Numbered from the stretch's first letter, positions 1 through 13,079 are shown. The stretch is DNA of 64,000 nt from Aselliscus stoliczkanus (GCA_033961575.1 CM066734.1:85024501-85088500), one strand, 5' to 3'. Notes: generated by a model from the sequence alone, not told the origin. Numbers and translations: made by a program.

Positions 1-1400
1 ACCCAGTCTTTATTTCATTATTCATGGTGAATGTGATGCTTTTGAACATTGCAACTAACCATAATATGTCTGGCCAACTCTAAAATGGCCATTGAAACCA
101 AGTATGCAAATCCCCACAGACAAATGTAGCATGTTCTGATATTTAACTCGACAATCTCCACCAGCCAGGGAAAAATTGCCCCATTGTCATTCATCAGGAC
201 TTTAATAAGATGGGAGCTTGTCAGAAAAAAAAAAAGTCTAAATCAAGATCTACACAATAAAAACAAAATGTATACTTAGGAAGGCACATTCATGGGTAAA
301 TATTTTCTTCCTCTTTAATTGTGCTAAGGTTGTGATAAGGTTTGTGTCATAAATACTAAACAAGGAATCAGCTTAAAGACTATACTTATGCAAGGGAAAA
401 CTACTGTAGGTCAATATCTTTATAGGCAGGCTGCAGTTCAGCTGTATGTTCATCTGGCAACATGGTCATTTGTGTGTATTAAGAAAAGTGTGTGGGGGAA
501 AAAATGATACACTGAAGAGATTATCCACTATGAAAAGAAATCATTATCTGTACAAAATTTCCAAGCTAAGCACATACTCTGTGTCTTAATGCTTCACCTA
601 TTTATAAAAATACAGATGAGAAAAGTAAAAATGAAAGATGACAATTTTACTTATGGCAGAGATGGTTGTTGTAAAAATAGCTGGTAAAATAATTAGAACA
701 GCTAAATTCACCAGCGAATGAAAAACTTGTGTTTTGTGCACATGGTTCTAACACACCTGCAGAAAAAACATTCCAAAGTGTTGGCTGTGGTGTTTTCTGT
801 GGAGAACAATAAAGTTCTGAAACCTTCATTGGGCTCTCCAAACAATTCAGGGTGTTGCCTTTGATCTTCAGAGCCCTAGTATCATTTGGGTACAGGTTTC
901 CATAGAAACTGCCTTTATGTACCACCATGCTTATTTCAGCTGGCCAAAGAACAGCTGCCAACAGGCGTTAGGTGTGAATACCAAGGGCTGGAAGCACCAC
1001 ATTTTCCATGGAGAAATTCCATCTTTGGAATTCATTTTTCAGTTGGTTTCACCAAATACAGGAAGACTGGCTTTCAGGGCACAGAATAAAGCTCAATTAC
1101 CTGATACCTATGGGAATATTTACTGGTAAATAAACATCAAGTCAAAACATTATTAAGAGGGAATAACCAACTACCTTGGCTTAAATTTTCAAAATTCTTT
1201 CACTTCCTTCTGAAATGCTGCAAGCATGCCAATATGTGTTGAAACTATAATTAAGTCCTCCTACTTTTCCGTGAAAAAATTCAAGTCTGCCTAAATAATA
1301 AAGATTCCTTTGCAAATGCAGGGGTGTTTAGAACAATTGCCAATAAGTTATTCAAAAAACAAACAAAACAAAACAAAATAACAAAAAAAAAACCCTCTCA
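1..1400. other. Intergenic flank, no gene recognised
   Basis: AT-rich DNA with no splice-linked conserved reading frame. The short open frames near 650-1130 overlap on both strands, lack splice context and resemble no family I know. An AAAAC-type simple tract lies at about 1358-1394. I see nothing else here. Confidence 0.5.
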
Positions 1401-1439
1401 GAACCAGAATATTTATTTGTTTTGCATATCTGGAAAGCT

Positions 1440-1720
1440 CAAATAGGAACACAGAAATTCCCATCATATGCACTGGTTAATGGAGAAGGGATCAACGCCC
1501 TTCTCCAACCCATGATATTAGAGTTTACAATTCAGTCTGAGAACAGCCCACCATCTTTAGGGAATAGCTACTTTATCGTAACAAACCTCAAATCAAATGT
1601 CACCTCCTCAGAGGCCTTCCATATTACTCTAAATAAAGTAATGCCCACCCAATGTTACTCTCAACTACTTTTTCATAGCAGAACTGGCAGAAGAAAGACT
1701 CAGAAAACTTGAAAAGAGGT
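1440..1720 (+). repeat. L2-like LINE fragment
   Basis: The text around 1590-1625 (CAAATGTCACCTCCTCAGAG followed by a GCCTTCC-type segment) matches the well-known 3' part of the ancient mammalian LINE L2. It is diverged and truncated. The open frame it contains is only a remnant of decayed LINE sequence. Confidence 0.55.
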
Positions 1721-2403
1721 CAACTGAGATTATGCAGATAAAGAAACAGGAAAAAAGATGAAGAAAATGAACAGAGCCTCAGACCTCTGAGGATACCAAC
1801 ATATGAGTATGCAAAATGGGAGTCACAAAAGGAGAGAATAAAGAGAAAGGGGCAGGAAAAAGAATGTGAAGAAATAGTAGCCAATAACTTCTCAAATTTG
1901 ATGTGACATTAATGTAATGGCCAACAAATATTTGACAAGGGAGCCACGAATATTCAATGAAGAAAGTCTGTTCAATAAATGGTGTTGGGAAAACTGAATA
2001 ACCACATGCAGAAAAATGAAATTGGACCCCTATCTCATACCACACATGAACTTAACTTAAAATGGATTAAGGACATATATATATATATATATATAAGACC
2101 TGAAACTGTAAAACTCCTGGAAGAAAACATAGGGAAAATCTTCTTGACATAGATCTTGGCAACAATTTTTGGGATATAACACCAAAAGTACAAGCAACAA
2201 AGGCAAAGATAAGTGGGACTACATATAACTAAAGTTCCTATACAGCAAAAAGAAACAATCAACAAAATGAAAAGGAAAGCTATGGACTAGGAGAAACTAT
2301 TTGCAAACCATACATCAGATTAGGGGTTAATATCCAAAAATATAAAGCACTCATACAAATCAATAGCAAAAAACAAAACAGTTGATTTAAAAATGGGCAG
2401 AGG

Positions 2404-2835
2404 GGGCCGGCCGAGTGGCGCATTGGTTAAGAGCTGGTTTTGGATGCCAGCGGCCCCAGTGCGGATCCCACATATGAGGGCCAGTGACACTGCCCTCTAC
2501 AGCTAACAACAGCTCCACCTGGAGCTGGGCTGTGCGGCCCCGGCGACGGTGTAGGCTGCAGCCCCTGCTGCAGTGGGCTGCCATAGGCTACAGTGAGTGG
2601 CCGGCAGCCAGCGTGAGCTGCCAATAGCCGCGGTGAGCAACATCCACAGCCGGCGACAGATCTGCCTCATCCAGGAAGAGCGCAATGACGATACCAACAA
2701 GGGCCAGTGAAGCAATGTGTTCCACAACTAGACTGAAGAACGAAAGGTCAGCAAATTGTCTGTTCCCCTTCCCCCGATTCCCCACCGCTGTTCCCTTCCC
2801 CCAATTCCCCAATAAAATCTTAAAAAAAAAAAAAA
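2404..2835 (+). mobile_element. Long tRNA-derived SINE (type A) inside L1
   Basis: It begins with the GGCCGGCCGAGTGGCGC head and a GGTTAAG tRNA box A. A GGTTCGGATCCC-type box B follows, then a roughly 300-bp unrelated body, AATAAA and an A-tail. The flanking direct repeat (about 2390-2404 and 2832-2846, consensus AAAATRGGCAGAGG) is L1 sequence and gives the TSD. The AATAAA-plus-T-run end places it in the T+ class of SINEs. Confidence 0.88.
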
Positions 2836-2993
2836 TAGGCAGAGGAACTGAATAGACATTTTTCCAAAGAAGACATACTGCTTGCCAAAAGGTACATAAG
2901 AAGATGTTCAACATCACTAATCATCAGGAAATGCACATCAAAACCACGAGATATCACCTCACAACAGTTAGAATGACTATTATCAGAAAAAGA

Positions 2994-3431
2994 CTCGGTG
3001 CAGGCAGAGTGGCACACTGATTAAGAGCTGGCTTAGTATTGCCAATGGCCCCAGTTCGGATCCCACATATGAGGGCCAGTGTCACTGCCCTCTACAGCTA
3101 GGATGGTGAACAAAGCTCCACCTGTAGCTGGGCTGCTGGGAGTTCTGGGGCAGCATAGCTACAGCCCCTGCTGCAGTGGGCTGCCATAGGCTACAGTGAA
3201 TGGCTAGCAGCCAATGTGAGTGGCTGGCAACCGGTGTGAGCTGCCAAGAGCCGCTGTGAGCAGCTGTCCAGAGGCTGGCGACCGATCTTCCTCGCCTGAG
3301 AAGAGCGCAATGATGATATCAACATGGCCCAGTGACGCAATGTCCTCCACAACTAGACTGAAGAACAAAAGGACAGCAACTTGTCTGTTCCCCTCCCCAA
3401 TTCCCCAATAAAATCTTTTTTAAAAAAAAAG
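2994..3431 (+). mobile_element. Long tRNA-derived SINE (type A) inside L1, second copy
   Basis: It has the same head, body and AATAAA/TCTTTTTT tail as the copy 160 bp upstream, with more divergence at the head (GGTGCAGGCAGAGTGGCAC). It separates two L1 ORF2 blocks that join when it is removed. Same orientation as its neighbour and as the host L1. Confidence 0.85.
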
Positions 3432-3999
3432 AAAACAAGAGAGAACAAGTGTTGCCGAGGATGTAGAGAAAAGGGAACCCTTGTGCACTTTTGGTGGAAA
3501 TGTAAATTGGTACAGCCACTATGGAAAAACAGTATGGAGGTTCCTGAGAAATTAAAAATAGAAGTATCTTATGACCCAGCAATTCTACTTTTGGTTATTT
3601 ATCCAAAGGAAATGAAAACAGACTCTCAAAGAGCTATCTGCACTCTCACATTCATAGCAGCTTTAAACAAAATAGCCAAGATACGGAAACAACCTTAGTG
3701 TCCATCGATAGGTAAACGGATAAAGAAGATAGAACATACATTAAGCATGTATAAAATACCTAGAAATAACCGAAAAGTATAATGTGAGGAAATTATGTAA
3801 AAAACATAATATGTTTTTCTGATAAAATTTGGAGAAGGAAGAGGAGGGAATAAAGCAAAAGAAAACATAGTGAGAGACAAGTGTTTTCTCCAATGTATCG
3901 ATGGGTTACTGAAAATACATCAATTCTTTCCCAAATTAATTTATAAATTTTTCACAATTTTAATCAAAACATCTGGCTAAATCTGAAGTGTTTTCCAGG

Positions 4000-4470
4000 G
4001 CTGAGAGGACCCCAAGTGTTCTGGCCCCTGGCGATATCTCTGACCTCATCACCTCTACCCTTTTACTCCTTCCAAGCCTGACAAACCCTCTTACTGCTCC
4101 TCCAGACCACCAGGTACCTGTGTTCCCTCTGCCCATGGCTAAGTCTTTCCATTTGCTCTCTCACTTGATTCAAATGCATCTCATCATAAAAGCATCCTCG
4201 GACAACATTATCTAACACCATCCCCATCATTCTCTGACTTTACCCTGCTTTTTTTTGTTTGTTTGTTTGTCACACTTATCACCATCTTACATTGAATTGT
4301 TTATCTATTTTTGTTTTTGTCTATTATCTGTCTCCTCTAAGAGAATGAGAACCCCATGAGGGCAGCGACTGTCTGTCTTGAACACAACCGCATCCCATTT
4401 CCCAACACCTAGAATAATGAATGACTGGCATAGTAAAGGATCTCATAAAGATTTGTTGAACAGAATAATG
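4000..4470 (+). repeat. L2 LINE 3' end
   Basis: This is a recognisable L2 3' segment: 'tctgacctcatcacctctac', then a 'ccctctgcccatggct' block, then the terminal 'gagggcagcgactgtctgtc' and 'gatttgttgaacagaat' end. A (TTTG)n stretch occurs at about 4250-4270. The open frame at 3988-4215 is a by-product of this LINE. Confidence 0.75.
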
Positions 4471-5900
4471 AAAAATTCCAACCGTACAAAATTATTTTGA
4501 GTTTAACCTGGAATTATAAATAGAAAAGATTATAAAATAATTTTAATACTGCAATAAAGGAGTCTTGCATTACCAAATATTAACACTTATTTTAAAAATC
4601 ACAGTAATTAAGTCATTGTTGTATTGGGAAGGGGGCAGAAAGATCGGTAAAATAAAAAGGACAAACCCAAAATAACCATAGTTCATAAAAGATGTTAATA
4701 TAGTATAAAGACAATATAAAACAAGGGAAAAAATAAAGTATTTAACAAAGAATGTACGGTATGCCAGCTTAAACTTTCAGGAAAAAACAAAGCTACTCCA
4801 GGGCTAGCTGAGTGGCTCAGTTGGTTAAGCACTAGCTCAAGAGTGCAAGCTGAGCTCTGAGCAACAGCAGTTCGATGCCCAGCCCGAGCTGAGCAGCTGC
4901 TGAGCTGCCAACAGGTAGCAGGATGGCTCAGCTAAAAACAAAAACAAAAACAAAAACAAAACAAAGCTATTCCATAAAATCAAATAAACTTCATGTTGTA
5001 AAAATAGTTTGAAAATAAAACAATTGAACAGGAAAATATTTCTACTTAGTTGATATTTGGGTGTGAATGAGATACTTGCTAGAAAATCACAAAAAGATGT
5101 GATAAAATGTGATCTCATGAAAAGATTTGAATACTAAAAATGTTAAGTTTATACATATCAAAAATGCTATAGCCAAAATCAAAAGGCAACACAATGGAGA
5201 AAAAACTGTTGGCACAATTATAACCAAGGGCCAGTATGCTTGCCATATAATGGAAATTTATAAATCAATTTGGAAAGCATTGAAATTAATGGAAAGCCAA
5301 CAAGCATATTAAAATGTACATTCTCAGTGGTAATCAAAAAATATAAATTGAAGCAACGTATAAAACTACCAAAATGATAAATGCTGAAAGTCATTGTTAA
5401 CAAAGACACAGTGGGATAGCTTCTCAAGCATTGCTGCCAGAAAGAAAAATTGGTGAAAAACTATTAAAAATATTTTCCTATTTAATAAAAACCAGTAATT
5501 CTTCTCCTAGAAATCATTTCTAAAGAAATATGTGTGGGAAAGATTAAAAAAGCAAAAGACAAATGAAAAAAAAAAATTTAAAAAAAAAGAGAAAAGAAAT
5601 AAGTGTGGAGACTGAGATTTATATCTGAAGATTCTCATCACAACATTTTATATAACAGCAAAAATTTACAAAACAAAAACCCCTAAAACCCACAAGCTGT
5701 CCAATATTATGGTGAAATCATTTACGGTACATTCACACAATGGATGATTATGCAGGTATTAAAAACATGTTTTCAAGGAATATTTGATGATATCTGCTAG
5801 CATTTATTATACAGTTAATTTAGGAGGGAGAGGAAGAGAAGGAGAAGAAAAACAGAATTCCAAGTTATGTACACAGTTATTACAGGATATTACAGCTGAA
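4471..5900 (+). repeat. Old L1/HAL1-type LINE remnant
   Basis: The AT-rich text on both sides of the SINE at 4801 resembles 3' parts of old L1 or HAL1 elements, for example the blocks near 5640-5780 ('tataacagcaaaaatttac', 'ggatgattatgcaggtatt'). No intact frame remains. The subfamily cannot be named by eye. Confidence 0.5.
4801..4959 (+). mobile_element. tRNA-derived SINE type B
   Basis: The head is GGCTAGCTGAGTGGCTCAGTTGGTTAAG. The middle carries 'gagctctgagcaacagcag', a GTTCGATGCCC box B and the closing GGATGGCTCAGCTAAAA with an (AAAAAC)n tail. The 15-bp TSD (AACAAAGCTACTCCA at 4786-4800; one mismatch at 4960-4974) marks a fairly recent insertion. Confidence 0.85.
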
Positions 5901-8500
5901 CCAGAGCTCAGGTTTTGTAGGTAAAAGAATTATGCCCCCTCTCAATATAGCAGTTGAATTTAGTGCTCAAATCTATTTGGTTGAGTTTAGTAGAACCATC
6001 TGCTTTTATAAACGTGTATGGAGTAAAAAGTGCCTTCTGGTAAAAAAACGAAATGAGTCTCAAAGCCATACCCCGAGAGCCAAAGATATAAAAAAATGTA
6101 TGATGAACTAGGGTAGGTAAGAATGGATATATCCAAACCAAAGCCAGATGTCAACAAGACAAGCCATTGCCCTCCAGAAAACACATACAAAGTTAGGCCA
6201 CTGATCACCAGAACTGAGACCCAGGGCTCAAGCCATTGTAGAGAATGTGGGTTTCAGGACCAACAAGCCCCTAATGCTGTTGCAACAGGAACTCACACTA
6301 TGACTCCGCCCAGGCCCTATGAGGATCCAAGGGAGGGAAATGTCTATCCAGCTCTTAGCACTGTGCCTGACATGGAATTAGTACTCAATGAACATTTTTC
6401 TTGAATGAAAGAAAAAAAATGAGTGAGTCAATGAATGAATAAATGAATAAAAATTGTCCACATGGGATCAGGCCGTTTTGCTATGGGCACCACAACAAAA
6501 CATGACCCTGAGATGTGTCCTCTTTCAAACCTCAAAGTGCAGATCCATAGATGTGTCCACCAGGAGCAAGGACAAAAGCAAGTAGAGCCTTAGGAACCCC
6601 CTGACAGTGGAAAATGCCTGGGCAAGCTCCTGGGTACAGGAGATGCACATAGGGGACGCATTCAGGCTAGAAGGCAGCTGCGGGGGAGAAGGCAATTAGG
6701 GGAAGGAACTGAAGAGTGTAAGTCACCTTGATACCTTAGAGCTTCAGGACGCTTGGAAAAAAGCACGCAGGGAAAAGCATAGACTTGCTTCTCCGTCAGG
6801 CTTAGTGCCCAAGCCATTGTTATTCGGATATTTCATGGAGATATAGTTGTGTTTTGTGGACACAAACTTTTTCAAGATAAATTATTGAAATTAACACAGT
6901 AATACACCCCTTTTGTAAAAACAAAACGTCCTACATAAACACATGCACATACGCTCACAGCCCAACACAGGGAAACCCATTTCTGTATTTACAATTTTTT
7001 ATTTAAGGCCTTGGATTTATGTTGTAAATTGGAAAAGTATTTAAAAGATGGATTTTCATTAAACAGGGGTAACTCAAGGTCACTGAACACTAAAATACCT
7101 ATTTCTCTAAGATTTCTTTAAGGTGTTAGCACCACAAGGCTGTACTACATAGAACAGCATAGTGAGGGTTCACTGTATTCTCCCTTCGCATCACCTTTAC
7201 AGGCACAGAGGTCTAAGCAGGAAGACCGGAAGGGCCACTCCGCAGAAGGAGCCGGACAGGAGGCCAGCTTTTCATGGGCAGCCATGCTGGCGTTGACAGC
7301 CTGGCACGAGCCACCTGTACAGCAGGGACTTTTGGTGGCAGCAGCAACGGCATCATTACGGGAGGGAAGAGCAAGTACCGACTCTCCTGATAGCCACTGT
7401 GACTAACTGGCCAGCCCATGGAAGAAAACCCAGGCAGACTCACCAAAATAGTTTGGAAGAATCTGGGGGAGCTAGAGTTCCCACCAAATGGGTGAAGATG
7501 GAGCCTGAAAATATGTTTGACCATTGCCCTTGAGACCATAGTTTCACCCCTACACTGTTGTAGCCTGGGGAAAGGTTTCAATTGATTTTCCTCCAGGAAT
7601 TCATAACCTTTTTGAAGGAAAGAAAGCAACACTAGAGAAGTGACTGGTGACAATACAGGACTAAATGCAGAATTAGGAACTGACACGCAAATGTGGTAAG
7701 ATTTTAGAAGAAAGTTCTCCAAAAACTAAGGGGCTAGAAAATATTTCATTAAGGAGAAAGGAATTTAAGTTTGGCTGTAAAGGTGGGGCTGGAACTGAAT
7801 AAAATGAGAAAACTGGAGATAGGAGGCCGAGGGCATTCTGTTGGCATATTCATCCTACAACATCATCTCATCAAAGGCTTTAGAAAGTTTATCTTAAGAA
7901 GCCATGCGCAAGGTAACTAACAAGCGCAATACTTCATACATAATATATAGTCTAATCGCATAAAAGGACTACTTATTTTCCATGGAATCTTATGAAAGCG
8001 CCACATTAAAGAAGTCAAGACACATTAAAGAACAAAATATCTGCCTAGTGGACCCATTCTGAAAAAAGAAAGGATGGACAGAAAGCCAAGTTACTGAAAA
8101 CCTCCGGTGCTATGATTTTACGAGACGGAACCACCGCAATCTGACAGTGTGGATCGCCCTCTGGTGGTCATATTGGTGAAGCTTGGTTACTCCAGGATTT
8201 ACACAGAATTTTCTACATGGGAAATGGTTCCGAATGAAACGCATAATCGTTGACCTGATTCTTTTCCCCTCTCCCTTCATTAATCTACATACAACTACAG
8301 CTCATCTCGATTTATTTCCCTCCACCAACCCTGCTGCCCCTCCTTTGACCACAACCTTAGTAAAATAAAGAACTGGGAAGAATTTGTAGAGATATATAGG
8401 CAATAACATGGTTAATTCCAGTTGTCAAGAAGATATTGTTCCGTATATCTAAAGAAAAAAAACAAACATGAAAATCAATGGTGTGGAAAGCTCGAGCATT
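5900..8500. other. Intergenic DNA, mostly unassigned
   Basis: No exon or known gene is recognised. A likely L2 3' end lies at about 6340-6455 ('gcactgtgcctgacatgg' and a 'gaatgaataaatgaataaa' end). The 169-aa open frame on the minus strand at 7213-7722 has no splice signals or family resemblance that I can see, so I do not call it a gene. Confidence 0.45.
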
Positions 8501-8659
8501 TAATGTTATTCATATAAATCTCACTCATTGCTGTGAGACTTTAGGCACAGATTAAATAACTCTGTGAATCACCTAGCAAAGTGCTTGTCGTGGAGCAAAT
8601 ACTTTGTAAACATTATTCCCTTCCCTTGAATAACCGCTGACAAATTTCTAAATAGGGTT

Positions 8660-8825
8660 CAGAAACAAATGAACCAGAGGTGATGTATATGTTAATTATC
8701 TTGATTATGATAATCATTTCACATTGTATAGATATACCAAACCATCATGTTGTTCACCTCACATATATGCAGTTTTATTTTTCAATTATGCCTCTGTAAA
8801 GCTGGGGGAAAATGAAAATGAAAAC
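8660..8825 (+). repeat. L1 3'UTR remnant
   Basis: The block 'ccatcatgttgttcacctca' followed by an A-rich end resembles the 3'UTR of old L1MA-type elements, which often reads 'atgttgtacacctgaaac'. Short and diverged. Confidence 0.45.
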
Positions 8826-9054
8826 AAAACAGAGAGCAAAGGGAGAAAAAAAACAAAGTGGATTTGACAGAAAATCAAAATGCCATAATGATATATAGAA
8901 TTTTAAATTTCATTATGGAATCTATTTTCTGTCTGCCATACACTGCTTCTTCTTAGCTTTGAGGTGTGTCCTTAACTCAGCAACAGCTGAAAAGAGAATA
9001 ATGGGGAGACAAACACCCATGTTTCTACCTATTGAAATTAATAAGGAAAACTCA

Positions 9055-9170
9055 GTTATCTGCTACTTGCTAGACACATGATCTTAAACAAATCACTTAA
9101 TTTATCTGGGCCTCAATTTCTCCATATGAAAAACGAAGAGACTGCCCTAGATCAGTGGTTCCCTAGTATA
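9055..9170 (+). repeat. MIR SINE fragment
   Basis: The core 'acaaatcacttaatttatct' followed by 'gggcctcaatttctccat' is the conserved MIR segment. Old and truncated. Confidence 0.6.
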
Positions 9171-11050
9171 GCTCATGGACAACCAACAAACAAAGAGGAG
9201 TTTATTTTTCCTTGGTGAAGTGAACAATGTAGACAGTTAAATTACTAAATTAAAAGATTACCATCGATTCTGAGATTAAACCCTTCTTACCTATACAGTG
9301 TTAAAATATCCCTTCTTTTATGAAGCAGTGGTGATATGATTATAGGGGCAGTTTTAATGTCCTTACTAAGTAAAGCATTGCCAACCTAAGCTGACCCCCA
9401 AATTTGGGGTCTATTAAACCACTGAAATTCACCAAAAGAGTGATATAGTAGAAAGATAGTGGAATCTGGAGACAATTGACCAGCCTCTGATGATTCAATC
9501 CAGCCTTTGTTAACTACAGACTATGTGACCTTGTGTGCTTTATCTAATTATTCTAAACCCATGATGTGATTAGACTCTGTGCTTGAAAAGTTATTGATCG
9601 TGACAACCAAAGATCTGAAAACTGCTTTCCTAGCTAATCTCTAAAAGTCCTTCCAGCTCTGCTTTCTAGACTAATACAGGGACATTGGCCTTAATTATAT
9701 TGTAACACTAACAGAACGTCCAATCACACATGATGTCACCTTGGGAAAAAAACTCTTGAGTGATCAAATTAACCATGACAAGCTGCAAACAGTAGAGATT
9801 CTATACACTCCAAGATGAAAATACAAAGCGAGAGGGAAAGACTGGCTATGCATAAGCATTGCATAGAAAGATATTAGAATTCTGACAGGATGCCTTCTGT
9901 ATATGCTTATGACACAAATATTATATGCTAATATACACAGGAACGATTATTTCATCACCTCTGAAAACATAAAATGCTAGTCATGAGTTTTAAAAATTCC
10001 AAATTTCCTCCTTGGGTTTCACCCTCTTCTTTGTGTGAATTTTGTGATTTTTTTTCCAAGGAGGGAAAAAACAAAAGATATTGGAAAAATAAGAACTGAG
10101 TAACCACATGGGGTCCCCAGGCTCAATCTGGTCTTTAACACTGCCTCCCCACAAGCTTGCGAAGTGGAAAACACAAGGGGAAAAAAACATGCATTCTTCT
10201 CTATGGTGTTCTTCCCGGGCTCTGACATACAAAGCTGCGGGATCCAAATATAGGTCACAGGCACCACCTAGAGGCATTCATCATAAGTCTGACTCTCATT
10301 TCAATGAACTCTGACATGAGTCAGTTCAAAATCCAGTTGAGTTCTCCCTGTAGTCACAGACTTGAAAATTAATCAAGTAAAGTGCTCCCATCTCTAAACA
10401 CTGTTGGGGGAGGGAATAAGACCAAACGAAGAGATGTGCAAATATACACCTCCTGTGCAATCCTTAGACTTATGTCTTACCATCTCATTTGTTAACACCT
10501 TTGTGGTTTCATTTGATGCCTATCCCATAAGAAAGATGTATGACATAAAAGTCACAATTCTACCTTTGGAGTATCAGGAGATCATGAAATGGAACCACAG
10601 TAATTCCACAAAAGCCTTAATTCAGAAAATAACATGCCCTTTTAACAATGGAAATATGTCTGCAATAAATGATATTAGATCCTGCCAGTTACTGTTGCTA
10701 TTAGTCAGGTACAAAGAGTGCATTTCCAGAAAGTTTAGTCTTCACCTGTCGGCTTTATCTTATCAGCAGTAACAAAATATTTGGATGATGTTTTAAATTA
10801 ATAATCTATACATCTCACCTAAGTAACATTAACTGAGATAAATAAACACGGTCCCTGAAATTCAAAGGCCCATTTATACCCAAGGTATCACAAATCACCA
10901 GGCACAGTTAAGGGAAAATTGAAAATAATGAGGAGCTATGAGCTTCCTGTGCATAACTGAGTCCACAACTCAGGACCATGTTTGACAAATACCCTGGACT
11001 TCCAGGACATCAACAAACAAGTTTAGAAGGCAGCTCAGCTTGCCAGAAAT
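9171..11050. other. Intergenic DNA, nothing assigned
   Basis: A possible MIR trace occurs at about 9440-9570. Overlapping open frames near 9990-10320 on both strands and one at 10404-10772 have no domain, splice context or coding pattern that I can support. Confidence 0.4.
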
Positions 11051-11079
11051 TATGTCGCTAGGGACACTGGGGTCCCAGG

Positions 11080-11200
11080 TTCTAGTCTCATCTTTATCAC
11101 TATCTAGCTGTGGGATCTAAGGCTATTCATTTAACATCTCAGTTTTTTCATCTATAAAATAGAGACCATTTATTATGAATTATAAAGCTCTATAGGCATA
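11080..11200 (+). repeat. MIR SINE fragment
   Basis: 'ctagctgtgggatctaagg' followed by 'tcatttaacatctcag' and 'ttcatctataaaatagagac' is a MIR core and 3' part. Confidence 0.6.
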
Positions 11201-12025
11201 AAAAATTTTCATTATAATTTTAAAGTCCAAGGTGTAATAAAGCCTATACAAAACCCCTGCCCTTTATTAGCATTGATACTTTGTTTCTCAAACCCGGAGT
11301 GGGCAGTGTAGGGCTATCTGCATAAGACACAACCTGCAGGGTAAGCAGTGAGATTCCTCTGGCACTGAAGAATAACCTCCGTAATAATTTTTCAGAATTC
11401 TCTGCAGCCCACCTACCCCTTGCTGTACTCACTATCTCATTTTTGCTATAATATACACCCACCAAGTAGATCTATAAAAATTTAAAGAATAAAAACCTTA
11501 ACGTTAGATATTGTTTTCATTATAAAGTGATCATTAGACACCACTCTAAGAGATATCAGTTTTACTTCAATCATTAATTAATCACTTCAATTATCATATT
11601 AATTCATTAAAACCACAATTGTCCAAGAAAGAATTAAGATCTTACTTAATGATCCAGATCAATTATACAAGTTCCTGCTTTATCCAAATAGATGTGTTTC
11701 AGAAAAAATGGGTATAACAACACTTTTTATGATGACAAAAGTCATGTTTCCCTGAAGAAATTTTTAAACTTCAGAAAAATCACAAAAAAACTATAGAAAT
11801 CCCCCAACTATTAACATTTTGAAAACATCATTGTTGTTATTTGGGGGTTTACTTATCCTTTGTGTAAACATTTAACTTTGCTTTTAAATAATCTCTGTAC
11901 ATATTGTCCTGTAATCTGCTTTCCCCCTATTAATTATGCCATGAGTATTTCCATGCCATTAATAACTTTCTCCATTATCCTTGTTAATTACCTGCACAGC
12001 ACTATACTATTGAGATAGGAAAAAA
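11201..12025. other. Intergenic AT-rich DNA
   Basis: No gene or repeat is firmly recognised. The TTTAAAT-rich text at 11760-11990 may be LINE-derived ('attaacattttgaaaacatc'), but I cannot name it. Confidence 0.35.
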
Positions 12026-12240
12026 TTGTGTTAGGGCCTTGTGCTGAGAGGTTTCCATACTTTAGTTCATTTACTTCTTACAAGAACCTGGTGAATTAGG
12101 GGCTGTTTTAATCCCCAATTGATAAAGGAGGACACTGAGGATTAAAGACATTAAATATCGTGCCCAAGGGTGCATAACACACAATAAGTAATTCCATCTA
12201 GATTTGAACCCAAGTCTCTAACTTCAGCTAGATATTGCTG
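12026..12240 (-). repeat. MIR SINE, reverse orientation
   Basis: The reverse-strand MIR signature is clear: 'gataaaggaggacactgagg', then 'gtgcccaagggtgcataac', then 'gatttgaacccaagtctc'. Confidence 0.65.
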
Positions 12241-12384
12241 AATCTTAAAATGAGGAAGGCAGGGAAGGAAGCTGGTCGCTGGGGAGGAGTACTGAGCAAA
12301 TTTATATGGGAATAGTGGGTAGGGATGCATGGATCCAAGACATTTACTTTATGATTCTTTGACAGTAACTTAAGCCAAAGCGTC

Positions 12385-12755
12385 TGCTATAGGTTGAATA
12401 TATATATCCCCCCAAATTCATACGTTGAAACCTAATCCCCAATATGACATTATTGGAGGCGGGGCCCTTGGTAGGTGATTAGGTCATGAGTGTGATGCCT
12501 TTGTGATTACGTGATTGGGATTACGGCCCTTATAAGAAAGAGCCCAGAAAGCTCCCACATTCCTTCCATCATGTGAGGACACAGCAAGAGGATAGTATTT
12601 ATGAACCAAGAAGGACACTGCATCTTCTGGTGTCTCCCCTGATCCTGGACTTCCCAGCCTCCAGAACTGTGAGAAATAAATTCCTGTTGTTCATAAACCA
12701 CCCAGTCTATGTATTCTGTTGCAGCAGCCCAAACAGAGTAAGACAGCATCTGAGT
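12385..12755 (+). mobile_element. Solo MaLR LTR (MLT1 type)
   Basis: The segment starts near 'ataggttgaatatatata', continues with 'cccaaattcatacgttg', 'taatccccaatatgac' and 'ggcggggcccttggtagg', and ends with 'cagcctccagaactgtgag', 'aaataaattcctgttgtt' and 'cagagtaagacag'. This order is that of an MLT1-type LTR of the non-autonomous mammalian ERVL-MaLR group. No internal retroviral sequence adjoins it, so it is a solo LTR. Its AATAAA (about 12676) is the LTR's own polyadenylation signal. Confidence 0.8.
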
Positions 12756-13079
12756 TGGGGAAAGTCAAGATTAGAAAACTGTCACCACCAGGCTTCTTCA
12801 AAAACCCAGAAATCTACTTAAAATATTCTGTCTGAGACAATAAAGATGTCTGAACTTTGAAACAAATGGAATTGTTGCCTAGATTTTTAACCCTTGGGTT
12901 GTGCTCAGACACAAAAAAAATGTGTACAGAGATTTATCAATAAGAATATTCACTTCAGTGTTATGAAATTTGAAACAACCGTAAGTTTCCAAAAAGGCCA
13001 CTGACTCACTTTTTCCCCTGGAGTTATAACTGCATCAGTGAAATACATTGTGTGCTGAGCAGAGTATGAAGCACTGCGA

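Larger units (their letters stand above)
1775..3890 (+). mobile_element. L1 LINE, 3' ORF2 portion, split by two SINEs
   Basis: Three blocks (about 1775-2403, 2836-2993 and 3432-3890) read continuously as mammalian L1 ORF2 3' sequence. Landmarks are the 'gccaacaaatatttgac' block, the 'caatagcaaaaaacaaa' block, the 'gatgttcaacatcactaatc' block and the 'tatggaaaaacagtatggag' block. The start (about 1775-1890) looks like L1 5' sequence joined directly to the ORF2 end, so the copy is internally deleted. A (TA)n tract sits at about 2077-2094. The copy is defective, with many stops. The insertions show it is older than both SINEs. Confidence 0.8.

Noticed and set aside
2387..2917. Overlapping frames with repeated PTAAGAAAYT-like peptides, also near 13713, 16601, 22849, 36040 and 56305
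   Set aside because: All are translations of the long type A SINE body in several frames, not a protein family.
4801..4959. Functional tRNA genes at SINE heads
   Set aside because: Boxes A and B are present but the acceptor and anticodon stems do not form a tRNA, and TSDs with A-tails show they are SINEs.
7213..7722. 169-codon minus-strand frame in the flank
   Set aside because: No splice sites, domain, tail or codon pattern support it; such lengths occur by chance in 64 kb.
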